Of a stretch of 59,759 nt of DNA, positions 35,188 to 42,836 are shown in pieces. How positions within the stretch are numbered: the first letter of the stretch is position 1; each line of letters starts with the position of its first letter. The translations under genes and the position numbers were made by a program. The DNA comes from Candidatus Hatepunaea meridiana (GTDB lineage Bacteria > Electryoneota > AABM5-125-24 > Hatepunaeales > Hatepunaeaceae), in assembly GCA_030765125.1 (NCBI GenBank), contig JAVCDD010000224.1, positions 1 to 59,759 of the forward strand, given 5' to 3'. Under the pieces are notes generated by a model. It was not told the origin of the DNA. It saw nothing but the letters and a program-made list of their open reading frames with translations, and did no database searches.

Positions 35188-35634
35188 TTAATCTTCCTTG
35201 ATAATATTAACTTTAATATGAGCTTCTACATCAGCATGGAGTTTTATTGGGACAGTGTATACTCCTAATGCTTTGATTGGCTCCGGAAGGTTAATAATAC
35301 GGCGGTCAATCTCGATATTCTGCTCTGCAAGTAATTCAGCAATATTTGCCGATGTTACAGCGCCAAAAACCTTATCTTCCTCACCTGTTTGTAATTTGGC
35401 AGTAAGCGTACAGTTTGCCAATCGGGTTGCCATTGATTTATGAGTTTTTAACTCACGCAAAGCTCTGGATTTGGCAATTTTTCGTTGAGCTTCCAATTGT
35501 TTGAGGTTGCTCGGATTTGCTTTTACTGCCATACCGGTTGGAATCAGGAAGTTACGCGCATAACCATCTTTAACAGTGACCATATCACTAGATTGACCTA
35601 ACTTTTCTACGTCTGTAAGTAGAACGATCTTCAT
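35188..35634 (-). CDS. rplI: 50S ribosomal protein L9
   Basis: This is ribosomal protein L9 (148 aa), which binds 23S rRNA near the base of the L1 stalk. The N-terminal domain MKIVLLTDVEKLGQ...VKDGYARNFLIP is typical, a long linking helix follows (about 40-75), and the C-terminal domain ends with an acidic tail. It is the last gene of the rpsF-ssb-rpsR-rplI cluster, in the order widespread in bacteria. Confidence 0.97.
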   Translation of the reverse strand: MKIVLLTDVEKLGQSSDMVTVKDGYARNFLIPTGMAVKANPSNLKQLEAQRKIAKSRALRELKTHKSMATRLANCTLTAKLQTGEEDKVFGAVTSANIAELLAEQNIEIDRRIINLPEPIKALGVYTVPIKLHADVEAHIKVNIIKED

Positions 35635-35721
35635 TCAATTTCCGAATATTTTGAGAATCAGACAAATGTATCAGGAATTATATATTCTCGATCATTCTGC
35701 GTTTGTCTGATCTATACAAAT

Positions 35722-35946
35722 TTAGTGTGGCACATCAAGAACGAATGGCAGTATTGCCATGTGCCGGGCACGTTTAATCGCTTTAACTAATTGACGTTGA
35801 TGTTGAGAACATGTGCCGGATATCCTACGAGGGATGATCTTTCCCTCTTCGGTAACGAACCGGTGCAATAGACGATCATCCTTATAGTCTATATAATAGA
35901 TACGATTCTCACAAAAACGACATATTTTTTTTCTTGCAACCAACAT
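35722..35946 (-). CDS. rpsR: 30S ribosomal protein S18
   Basis: This small ribosomal protein (74 aa) pairs with S6 on the 30S platform. It carries the S18 pattern [19 protein letters not shown] (about 19-37) and [21 protein letters not shown]. The N-terminal [10 protein letters not shown] holds two cysteines, the partly kept zinc-type S18 form. It lies between ssb and rplI, with an 87-base spacer to rplI. Confidence 0.97.
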   Translation of the reverse strand: MLVARKKICRFCENRIYYIDYKDDRLLHRFVTEEGKIIPRRISGTCSQHQRQLVKAIKRARHMAILPFVLDVPH

Positions 35947-35959
35947 AGATGCTATCCTG

Positions 35960-36496
35960 TTATAATTTTAGATCGCGAAAACCGAAGTCGAAGGTTGACT
36001 CGTCTTCATTTCCATCTTCAGGACTCTTCTCATCTGGTTTATCGTCAACTACATCCTTTCCACTTTCGGTATCTTCGTGGCTAGATCCAGCGAGTACCTC
36101 ACCTTCAGGCATCGCTCGATATGCTGATTCCATATCGGATAGAACCATCTCGCGTTTGTTAAGGAATTGAATGCGTCGCGCTTTGATTTCAACGATATTA
36201 CGATAATGTCCATCATCTGTACGCCATTGACGGCTTTGAAGCTCACCTTCAACTAGTATTGCGCTTCCCTTGCGTAGGTTATCTGAGCAACTTTCCGCTA
36301 ATTTATACCAAGCTACGATTCCAATAAAACACACATCCTCTTTCCACTGCCCAAAATTATCTTTAAATTTGCGATTAGAGGCAATTGTAAAATTGGCAAC
36401 CGGGGTGCCATTAGTCGTCGAACGGATTATTGGATCTTTAATTAAATTGCCGACAATGATAACGTTATTAATGTCGGGCATTTTTAAATCAGCCAT
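35960..36496 (-). CDS. ssb: Single-stranded DNA-binding protein
   Basis: This SSB protein (178 aa) has an OB-fold domain (about 8-112, [18 protein letters not shown] and [18 protein letters not shown]). A disordered acidic tail (about 125-178) ends in [10 protein letters not shown] instead of the common DDDIPF tip, although an acidic-aromatic core FDFGF remains. The start overlaps the end of rpsF by eight bases; ATG 36481 (MPDINN) is an alternative. The tail normally recruits repair and replication partners. Confidence 0.95.
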   Translation of the reverse strand: MADLKMPDINNVIIVGNLIKDPIIRSTTNGTPVANFTIASNRKFKDNFGQWKEDVCFIGIVAWYKLAESCSDNLRKGSAILVEGELQSRQWRTDDGHYRNIVEIKARRIQFLNKREMVLSDMESAYRAMPEGEVLAGSSHEDTESGKDVVDDKPDEKSPEDGNEDESTFDFGFRDLKL

Positions 36497-37163
36497 TTTT
36501 CACTCCATTGTTATTTTCACTTGTTTCTTCTGTCACACCTGATGTAGAATCCACTTTTTCAGTTATTGATTCTGATGTATCATTTTTCTTTTCATCAGTT
36601 TCGATTTTGGATTGATCGGGTGTTACTTCAACATCTTTTTGCTCGGTGACTTTTGTTGTTTTATAGTCACTCGAAGGTTTTATTTTTAATTTCTTTCCTA
36701 TTTCAGCTTTTTCCGAGTCGTCAGTTTTTACCGGAATTCCGGTTTTACTCATCTCATTGACATCGTTGCTGTTATGTTCTTCAGTGGTTTCATTATTTGG
36801 AATTGGACGACCACCACGTCGCATCCTCTCTGCTTCCTCTTTCTGGATTTTAACAGTTAATTTCTTAAGGTCGAGTTGTTTCTCGGTTAACTGGATTATC
36901 AAATGCCTTATGACGACTGTATTAAGCCGGAGAAAATAATCCAGCGCCTGAACAATTTTTCCATCACCTTTGAAATTAACCAGAAAATAGAAACCGTATT
37001 GGCGCTTCTGGATAGGATAAGCGAGGCGTTTCTTGCCTAACTTATCATAAGAAATAACTGATCCTGCACGACCGGTGATTATTCCTTCAATCTTCTTTTT
37101 TGCGTCTTCAATACCATCATCGTTAGATGGGTCAGAAACGTATAGTAATTCGTATTTTATCAT
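36489..37163 (-). CDS. rpsF: 30S ribosomal protein S6 with long C-terminal extension
   Basis: Residues 1-100 are a normal S6 (MIKYELLYVSDPS, KRLAYPIQKRQYGFYFLVNF, LRLNTVVIRHLI), which binds S18 in the 30S platform. The protein is 224 aa, while most S6 proteins have about 95-140. The extra 110-120 residues are Lys/Glu/Thr/Ser-rich and low-complexity, without a recognisable fold. The 3' end overlaps ssb by eight bases, so translation of the two is probably linked. Confidence 0.95.
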   Translation of the reverse strand: MIKYELLYVSDPSNDDGIEDAKKKIEGIITGRAGSVISYDKLGKKRLAYPIQKRQYGFYFLVNFKGDGKIVQALDYFLRLNTVVIRHLIIQLTEKQLDLKKLTVKIQKEEAERMRRGGRPIPNNETTEEHNSNDVNEMSKTGIPVKTDDSEKAEIGKKLKIKPSSDYKTTKVTEQKDVEVTPDQSKIETDEKKNDTSESITEKVDSTSGVTEETSENNNGVKNG

Positions 37164-37363
37164 TGATTCCCTTTGGTCTTTACGCCCCCAATTACTTTAT
37201 CAGGGGGAGGATTAAACAATTCTAATTCTTGTACCTGCTTTCGTTGAAGGGAATATGCGAATTCCTGTAGTCTGGTTTTCCCTAATCCCACAGTCATGTT
37301 TAGGGACAACCATGACACGAAATAATTCGTGTATTCCTTGCAGACATGTAGTAGATTAATTAT

Positions 37364-37936
37364 TTATTCTATTTCCATTCTGTTAAAACGATTCATTGAG
37401 TTGGTGATACCAACATCCAATGCCATTATAACAGCATCTTCAACAGTAACAAGAACGTCATTTACCTGTTGATTATATTTCTTTGGAATTTTCGAGAGCA
37501 CTTGGTCAGCTAAGTTATAGCGTTCGACATCGGTTCTGATTCCTATTTTCAGGCGCGGTATATCTTCACTGCCGATCATTCTGATGATATCCGACATCCC
37601 TCGATGTCCACCGGAAGATCCTTGCTTGCGAATACGTATTCGACCCAGCGATAAATCATGATCATCGTAAATAATCAAAATGTCCGATGGCGCTACTTTG
37701 TAATAATTTATCCAACTGCCTACCGGCAAGCCCGACCTATTCATAAATGAAGTAGGAATCATCAACCCCACTTTTCTGTTGTTATAAATATGCTCGGAGA
37801 ATATATAGTCACCTCGACCAGGGCTCAATTTCAAACCCCATCGTTGAGCAAGTAAAATAACAGCTTTGGCGCCGAGGTTATGCCAAGTATCCTGATAACG
37901 CTTACCCGGGTTGCCAAGTCCTACTATTAGACGCAA
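37364..37936 (-). CDS. pth: Peptidyl-tRNA hydrolase
   Basis: This enzyme (190 aa) releases tRNA from stalled peptidyl-tRNAs. The family start MRLIVGLGNPGKRYQDTWHNLG carries the conserved Asn10 and catalytic His20. FMNRSG and the DDHDLSLGRIRIRKQGSSGGHRG region are also diagnostic. It follows rplY by 18 bases in the conserved rplY-pth pair. Confidence 0.97.
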   Translation of the reverse strand: MRLIVGLGNPGKRYQDTWHNLGAKAVILLAQRWGLKLSPGRGDYIFSEHIYNNRKVGLMIPTSFMNRSGLPVGSWINYYKVAPSDILIIYDDHDLSLGRIRIRKQGSSGGHRGMSDIIRMIGSEDIPRLKIGIRTDVERYNLADQVLSKIPKKYNQQVNDVLVTVEDAVIMALDVGITNSMNRFNRMEIE

Positions 37937-37954
37937 GATAGCCGCCAGAATGGA

Positions 37955-38593
37955 TTAGTTCTTTTCTGGAGTTTCCTCAGTCTTTGTTTCGGTACCTTCC
38001 TCAACCTCTTCTTCCTCTTCGGTTATTTCAGTCACCTCTTTAATAATTGTTGGAGGAACAACCGTTGCTATTACTTCACCGGGATCATATAACAGCTTCA
38101 ATTCAGGGAATTCGAGGTCACGAATGAAGCGAGAATGACCAATATCAAGGTCACTGACGTCAATCTCGATCTCTCTTGGAATATCCTTAGGCAGGCATTC
38201 GATTTCGAATTCATTCATATTACTCTGTAGAATACCACCACCAGTTTTGACTCCTTCAGGGATTCCAGTTAGTTTCACGGGAACAGTTACTGTCAGTTTC
38301 TGACCGCGCTTAATCCCCATCAAGTCAACATGCAGGATACCGTCATAAACAGGATCTCGTTGAATGTTTCGAAAAACACATTCACGTGTTTCATAGCCTT
38401 CAATACTAAGATTAATAAGACTGTATTTTTGACGTATCAGTTTTGACAATTCAACTGAGTCAACGGAGAATGGAATATTAATATCATTACGATAATAGAA
38501 TATACCAGGAACTCGATCTTGAAATCGAATTTGTCTTGCCATACCTTTATTGCCACATTTACGCGGCGTTGCGTTTAATGTATTGTCATTCAT
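37955..38593 (-). CDS. rplY: 50S ribosomal protein L25/general stress protein CTC
   Basis: This is the two-domain (TL5/CTC) form of L25 (212 aa): an N-terminal 5S rRNA-binding domain (about 5-95, with YETRECVFRNIQRDPVYDGILHVD-type segment) and a C-terminal beta domain (about 98-185), followed by an acidic Glu-rich tail. It lies between prs and pth as in Bacillus-type gene order. The start at 38593 gives a short N-terminal extension of about 12 residues. Confidence 0.95.
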   Translation of the reverse strand: MNDNTLNATPRKCGNKGMARQIRFQDRVPGIFYYRNDINIPFSVDSVELSKLIRQKYSLINLSIEGYETRECVFRNIQRDPVYDGILHVDLMGIKRGQKLTVTVPVKLTGIPEGVKTGGGILQSNMNEFEIECLPKDIPREIEIDVSDLDIGHSRFIRDLEFPELKLLYDPGEVIATVVPPTIIKEVTEITEEEEEVEEGTETKTEETPEKN

Positions 38594-38615
38594 TTTTGTT
38601 AAATATAAAATAGTA

Positions 38616-39542
38616 TTAAAGAAACAAGTAGCTCAAACTTTCACCGTAATGAATTCGACGGATAGCTTCGCCAAATACTTTTGCCATTGATAAGACAGTA
38701 AATTGTTTACTGTCTTTAGCGGAATTGTGTAACGGAACAGTATCTGAAACTACAAATTCCTCAATATCAACTTTTTTAATCCTTTTAATAGCAGGTCCTG
38801 ACAGAATTGGATGAGTGCAAGCTATATGTATTGGTCCACAACCAAGCTCTTTTAATCTAACACATGCCTTGGTGATGGTGCCTGCTGTATCAACAATGTC
38901 ATCGATAATCAGGACTCGTTTGTCTTTAACTTCACCAATTATATTCATTACTTCAGCTTCATTGTGTTCAGAACGGCGCTTATCAATAAAAGCTATGGAT
39001 GCGCTAAGTTTTTGAGCGTAACTGCGCGCCATTGCAATTCCACCGACGTCGGGTGAGACTACAACCAGATCGTTACCTGCTATCCGACGGAAGTGCTCGA
39101 CATAAATGTATGATGAATACAGGTGATCTACTGGGATATCAAAGAAACCTTGTAATTGTGCAGTATGCAAATCCATTGTTAATATTCGGTCTGCCGATGC
39201 AGCCTGGAGAAGATTCGCAATAAGACGCGCTGTTATTGCAACTCTTGGTTTATCCTTTCTATCCTGACGGGCATAACCGAAGTAAGGAATGACAACAGTA
39301 ATTCTTGCCGCTGAAGCACGACGAGCTGCATCAATCATAATCAGCAGTTCCAGGAGATGGTCAGCCGGAGGGTGAGTCGGTTGCAACAGGAAGACATCGT
39401 GTCCGCGTATATTTTCCTGGTACTTAACCCAGTATTCACCATCCGAGAAGCGCCTACGTTCAATTTTGCCAATTTCAGCGCCTAAGTGTTTAGCTATGTT
39501 GTCTGCTAATTCCGGATGTGCTGAACCGCTGAACAGTTTCAT
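38616..39542 (-). CDS. prs: Ribose-phosphate pyrophosphokinase
   Basis: This enzyme (308 aa) makes PRPP from ribose 5-phosphate and ATP. The family motifs are clear: DLHTAQLQGFFDIPVDHL (about 127-144), VVVSPDVGGIAMAR and the PRPP loop RVLIIDDIVDTAGTI (about 209-223). The length is slightly shorter than the usual 310-320. It begins 24 bases downstream of tRNA-Gln on the same strand, so both may be in one transcript. Confidence 0.97.
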   Translation of the reverse strand: MKLFSGSAHPELADNIAKHLGAEIGKIERRRFSDGEYWVKYQENIRGHDVFLLQPTHPPADHLLELLIMIDAARRASAARITVVIPYFGYARQDRKDKPRVAITARLIANLLQAASADRILTMDLHTAQLQGFFDIPVDHLYSSYIYVEHFRRIAGNDLVVVSPDVGGIAMARSYAQKLSASIAFIDKRRSEHNEAEVMNIIGEVKDKRVLIIDDIVDTAGTITKACVRLKELGCGPIHIACTHPILSGPAIKRIKKVDIEEFVVSDTVPLHNSAKDSKQFTVLSMAKVFGEAIRRIHYGESLSYLFL

Positions 39543-39565
39543 ACTGTTTCCTTACTGTTTCACTG

Positions 39566-39637
39566 CTGGGGCGGGAGGATTCGAACCTCCGAATCCGGGG
39601 ACCAAAACCCCGTGCCTTGCCACTTGGCTACGCCCCA
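39566..39637 (-). tRNA. tRNA-Gln (anticodon TTG)
   Basis: The 72-nt sequence read on the minus strand folds as a cloverleaf. Acceptor stem TGGGGCG pairs with CGCCCCA, with discriminator G. The anticodon stem CGGGG/CCCCG holds loop TTTTGGT (anticodon TTG), and the T arm has GGTTCGAATCC. CCA is not encoded. It lies just upstream of prs. Confidence 0.97.
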
Positions 39638-39715
39638 GTATGATAATGAATGTACTAAGACTTTTAGCAGCAAGTTCTATGATTGTTAATTATTGAAAAA
39701 ACAATCTTCTGAAAT

Positions 39716-39813
39716 TACCGCAGAGGTACAGAACATCACGAGGAATTTTATTTAATAACGAAGTTCAATCATATTATTAAATTCCTCCGCGTTACTCTGC
39801 GTGCTCTGCGGTA
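39716..39813. repeat. Inverted repeat between spoVG and tRNA-Gln
   Basis: The arms ACCGCAGAGGTACAGA (39717) and a right part ending CTCTGCGGTA (39813), with inner AGGAATTTTATTTAATA/TATTATTAAATTCCT pairing, form a long imperfect hairpin. The words TGCGTGCTCTGCGGTA resemble a fragment at 2668-2690 (CTGCGCTCTCTGCGGTA). Confidence 0.8.
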
Positions 39814-39842
39814 TACAAATCCAGTAACAATGAAACCTACTA

Positions 39843-40121
39843 CTAAGTATCTCCGCCAGATGATTCTTCACCTAAAAGGCGTTGATACTCATCGAGTATC
39901 AATTGTTCCAATTGCTGCCGGAAATCGTTGCGGATCGGATGGGCAATATCTTTATATGTCCCATCCGGCATTTTACGCGAAGGCATACAGACAAACAATC
40001 CACTATTTCCCTGAATAACCTTTAAGCCGCGCACCACAAATACGTCGTCAAACGTGATGTTTACAAAAGCCTTTAGCTTATCTTCACCACGAATGTTAAT
40101 GTTGATCTCTGTGATCTCCAT
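39843..40121 (-). CDS. spoVG: SpoVG-family RNA-binding regulator
   Basis: This small protein (92 aa) is of the SpoVG family, nucleic-acid-binding regulators named for a Bacillus sporulation role but found in many non-sporulating phyla. Conserved features are LKAFVNITFDDVFVVRGLKV and FVCMPSRKMPDG, then DIAHPIRNDFRQQL. A strong ribosome binding site, AGGAGG, is six bases before the ATG. It lies between ispE and prs, as in the ispE-spoVG-prs order of Firmicutes and several FCB phyla. Confidence 0.96.
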   Translation of the reverse strand: MEITEININIRGEDKLKAFVNITFDDVFVVRGLKVIQGNSGLFVCMPSRKMPDGTYKDIAHPIRNDFRQQLEQLILDEYQRLLGEESSGGDT

Positions 40122-40155
40122 CGTTCCTCCTGTTTCGTCCTACCGGGTACCTTAA

Positions 40156-41004
40156 TTAAAATGGACGACATACATAGCTGAGCCACGGTGAACACCACTC
40201 GTTTGCAACCGATTGCGCCTTGTCACTATCATTAAAGACGCCGTAGATCGCAGAACCGCTGCCACATAAACCGGCTGGATCGGCTCCTGCATTAAGCATT
40301 CGGTTGCGTGCCTCTGCCAGTCTCGGGTAGACAGTGAAAATAGGACCTTCAAAATCGTTGGTCATTTGCGCTGTTATAATCCCACCCGTGTATGTTAAAA
40401 AATCGTGACTAATCATATTAATATTATTTTTATCAAAAGTCAAGCATTCATCAAGCAACTTATATGCCAAGACAGTTGAAATCGAAAAATCCGGTTTTAC
40501 AACAACCAGATAGTATTTCGATTGAAGTCCATGTGCTGGAGAGAGTATCTCACCAGTTCCTTTGCCTAATGCTGATGGTATATTGCGCAAGAAAAAAGGA
40601 ACATCCGCACCTACTTCAGAAGCAGCTTCGATTAATTTACTATGATCTAATGGAATATTGTAAAGCGTCCTCATTCCTCTTAAAACAGCAGCGGCATCAC
40701 TACTTCCGCCTCCCAGTCCAGCGCCTACAGGAATTATTTTCTCCAGTTTAATCCTTACGCCTGAATTATCGCCGAATCGAGAACGGAAAACGTTAGCGGC
40801 TTTATAGCAAAGGTTATCTTCAATGTTTTCTGTCAAAGCAGGACCGAAATATTCAATTTTATCATTGATTTTATCAAGTGTTAACCTGTCAGCAAGTGAG
40901 ATGCGTTGAAAAATTGTAATCAGTTCATGGTATCCATCGTTTCGTTTGGACAGTATTCTAAGTCCTAAATTGATTTTAGCATTAGCAATCAGGTTAAGGC
41001 TCAT
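40156..41004 (-). CDS. ispE: 4-diphosphocytidyl-2-C-methyl-D-erythritol kinase
   Basis: This GHMP kinase (282 aa) acts in the MEP isoprenoid pathway, phosphorylating CDP-methylerythritol. The N-terminal ANAKINLGLRI, the ATP loop PVGAGLGGGSSDAAAVL (near 92-108) and the late GSGSAIYGVF are typical. It starts six bases after the flippase-like gene, suggesting co-transcription, and precedes spoVG. Confidence 0.96.
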   Translation of the reverse strand: MSLNLIANAKINLGLRILSKRNDGYHELITIFQRISLADRLTLDKINDKIEYFGPALTENIEDNLCYKAANVFRSRFGDNSGVRIKLEKIIPVGAGLGGGSSDAAAVLRGMRTLYNIPLDHSKLIEAASEVGADVPFFLRNIPSALGKGTGEILSPAHGLQSKYYLVVVKPDFSISTVLAYKLLDECLTFDKNNINMISHDFLTYTGGIITAQMTNDFEGPIFTVYPRLAEARNRMLNAGADPAGLCGSGSAIYGVFNDSDKAQSVANEWCSPWLSYVCRPF

Positions 41005-41010
41005 GTTAAT

Positions 41011-42090
41011 CTATCCATTATTTAATCTCATCTGTCGTAGATGTCCAATTTTTAAACCTTCACGTATCATAAATGGTATTCCACAAAATATGTAGAATAA
41101 ATAGGTTGTTGCATGAATAACCAGTGCAAATCCGGCTGCTGGATCAGCTCCAACCCCGAAGAGCGCCAATGAAAAGATGCAAACGGCGTGAAATGTCCCA
41201 ACACCTCCTGGCGCAGAAGGGATTGATAATCCTGCTGAGTTTATTGCCAATAGAATAAAAGAAACTAATAGGGGAGAAGCTGCTATAAAAGAATAGTCTA
41301 TATGAAAGTGAAAAGCATAAATGATAAGAAGATGTTGAAGTCCATAGAGTATCCAGAGTGAAATGCTTTCTATAATGACAAACAAATAATCCTTTCGTGA
41401 TTTCAAGGCAGCAAAGCCACGAGTGAAACGAATAATAATCCCAATAAGTTTACTACCTAATCCACCGGGGATGATTCGGAGAAAATTACCGATAACGTTG
41501 TCGAATGGATCCTTTGCAAGTGTGAAATAAAAGAGAACTAAAACACCTATACCAATGCTAATATTAAGAAATATAATTCCATTCTTTATTTCGGTTGGAA
41601 AAGAATATAAGAAACCGACCAGAACTACAAGAATCATCATACAGATTATGTCAATTAATCTCTCTAGCACAACTGTCGCAAGCGCTGTGCTTTTTGAGGT
41701 TTGGATTTGACGACTTAAAAGAACACCTTTTACCACTTCGCCTATTCTCAATGGCATTGTAGCGCTGGTGAAATAACTCACCATCTGAATACTGTAACTA
41801 TCATATATTTTCAATTTGCCAATAGGTTTAATCAATAGGATCCATCTATAAGACCTTATCAGAACATGCAGCGGTGTAATTAGGAAGCATACAATTAATG
41901 GGATAATTTTTATATGTAGAAGAGTCTGCCATAGATTTCCAAAGTCAATCCTGGCTTGTCCGAACAGCATCGTCAATAAACAGAGATCACCTTTCAACCA
42001 CAATCCTGGACGTGGAATCCAAAATATAAGGTAAAAAAACAGCAAACTGGCAAAAACGCCAATAAAGACACGTCGGTTATTCAAAAGCAA
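41011..42090 (-). CDS. Flippase-like membrane protein (LPG synthase transmembrane family)
   Basis: This integral membrane protein (359 aa, about eight helices) has the UPF0104/lysylphosphatidylglycerol-synthase TM region. Features include MPLRIGEVVKGVLLSRQ (about 112-128) and VLERLIDIICM, then PSAPGGVGTFHAVCIFSL near 295. Such stand-alone proteins may move or transfer lipid head-group substrates. It lies between the lolA-like and ispE genes. Confidence 0.88.
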   Translation of the reverse strand: MLLNNRRVFIGVFASLLFFYLIFWIPRPGLWLKGDLCLLTMLFGQARIDFGNLWQTLLHIKIIPLIVCFLITPLHVLIRSYRWILLIKPIGKLKIYDSYSIQMVSYFTSATMPLRIGEVVKGVLLSRQIQTSKSTALATVVLERLIDIICMMILVVLVGFLYSFPTEIKNGIIFLNISIGIGVLVLFYFTLAKDPFDNVIGNFLRIIPGGLGSKLIGIIIRFTRGFAALKSRKDYLFVIIESISLWILYGLQHLLIIYAFHFHIDYSFIAASPLLVSFILLAINSAGLSIPSAPGGVGTFHAVCIFSLALFGVGADPAAGFALVIHATTYLFYIFCGIPFMIREGLKIGHLRQMRLNNG

Positions 42091-42128
42091 TACTCGTGTA
42101 TGTTGCGCCAGATGGTAGCACCTTGTAT

Positions 42129-42158
42129 GTTGTGTCAGTTGTTAACACCTGACACAAC
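42129..42158. repeat. TCAGGTGTTAACACCTGA-family palindrome, copy 3 (intergenic)
   Basis: GTTGTGTCAGTTGTT followed by AACACCTGACACAAC is the same palindrome as in the ROK kinase and batD genes, with a single mismatch. Here it lies between the lolA-like gene and the flippase-like gene, showing that the element is not confined to coding sequence. Confidence 0.92.
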
Positions 42159-42191
42159 TTTGGATTGATTTACCGCAATTTAGGATTGATT

Positions 42192-42836
42192 TCAGCGAAG
42201 ATCGAATATCTCTACTCCTTCAGGAGGGGTAAACGTGGTTTGAGATACGTCTACAGGTTGATTTATTTGAATATTTGAAAGGTAATATGTAGTTGAATTT
42301 GAGTTCAAATCAAGTAGTTTCATACGATGCACAACAAGATTTTCTGTGGTTGCCCATAAAGTTGCAGAAGAAACCAGGATTTCATCAGGATTATCCGGCA
42401 GCAGATCAAGGCGGAAACCCTCTTTGCTGTTGACTGTCAGTGATGTGATGTTCGAAGCGCTAAATCCATCAGCAAAATCCAGCATAAGTTTTCTGGGAAG
42501 AAGTTGATCATCTGTTGAATTAATTGGCTCAATGATGATCTGCTTTTTTATACGATTATAACGGAAAATATTCTTACCATCAGCAACAAGCAGTTGTTCC
42601 GGTGTATCAATACGAAATCGAAAACCGCCTATTATAGTAATGCTTCCCTTTCGAATGATAGTTTCTCCAGTCATTTCCCATTCGAAAACCTCGCGAAAAT
42701 CAGCGCTTAGGGAATTTACTTTTTTATATCTCTTACGCAGTTTCTTTAGCGCTGAGTTAGGCGACATTGCTTCAACGCTACCCGTTGAAACAAAATATAT
42801 TGCTAATAATAAGTAAGTTATTAACCGAACATTCAT
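42192..42836 (-). CDS. LolA-like outer-membrane lipoprotein carrier
   Basis: This exported protein (214 aa) has signal peptide LITYLLLAIYFVSTGSVEA and the LolA pattern: LKKLRKRYKKVNSLSADFRE near 30-48, FRIDTPEQLLVADGKNIFRYN, and a late strand region. LolA carries lipoproteins across the periplasm. Its start overlaps the ftsK stop by four bases, so the two are translationally coupled; the pairing of ftsK with lolA is conserved in many bacteria. Confidence 0.9.
   Translation of the reverse strand: MNVRLITYLLLAIYFVSTGSVEAMSPNSALKKLRKRYKKVNSLSADFREVFEWEMTGETIIRKGSITIIGGFRFRIDTPEQLLVADGKNIFRYNRIKKQIIIEPINSTDDQLLPRKLMLDFADGFSASNITSLTVNSKEGFRLDLLPDNPDEILVSSATLWATTENLVVHRMKLLDLNSNSTTYYLSNIQINQPVDVSQTTFTPPEGVEIFDLR

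Noticed and set aside
40156..42836. Sporulation function suggested by spoVG and SpoIIIE-like FtsK
   Set aside because: Both families are widespread in non-sporulating bacteria, and no spore genes are present.
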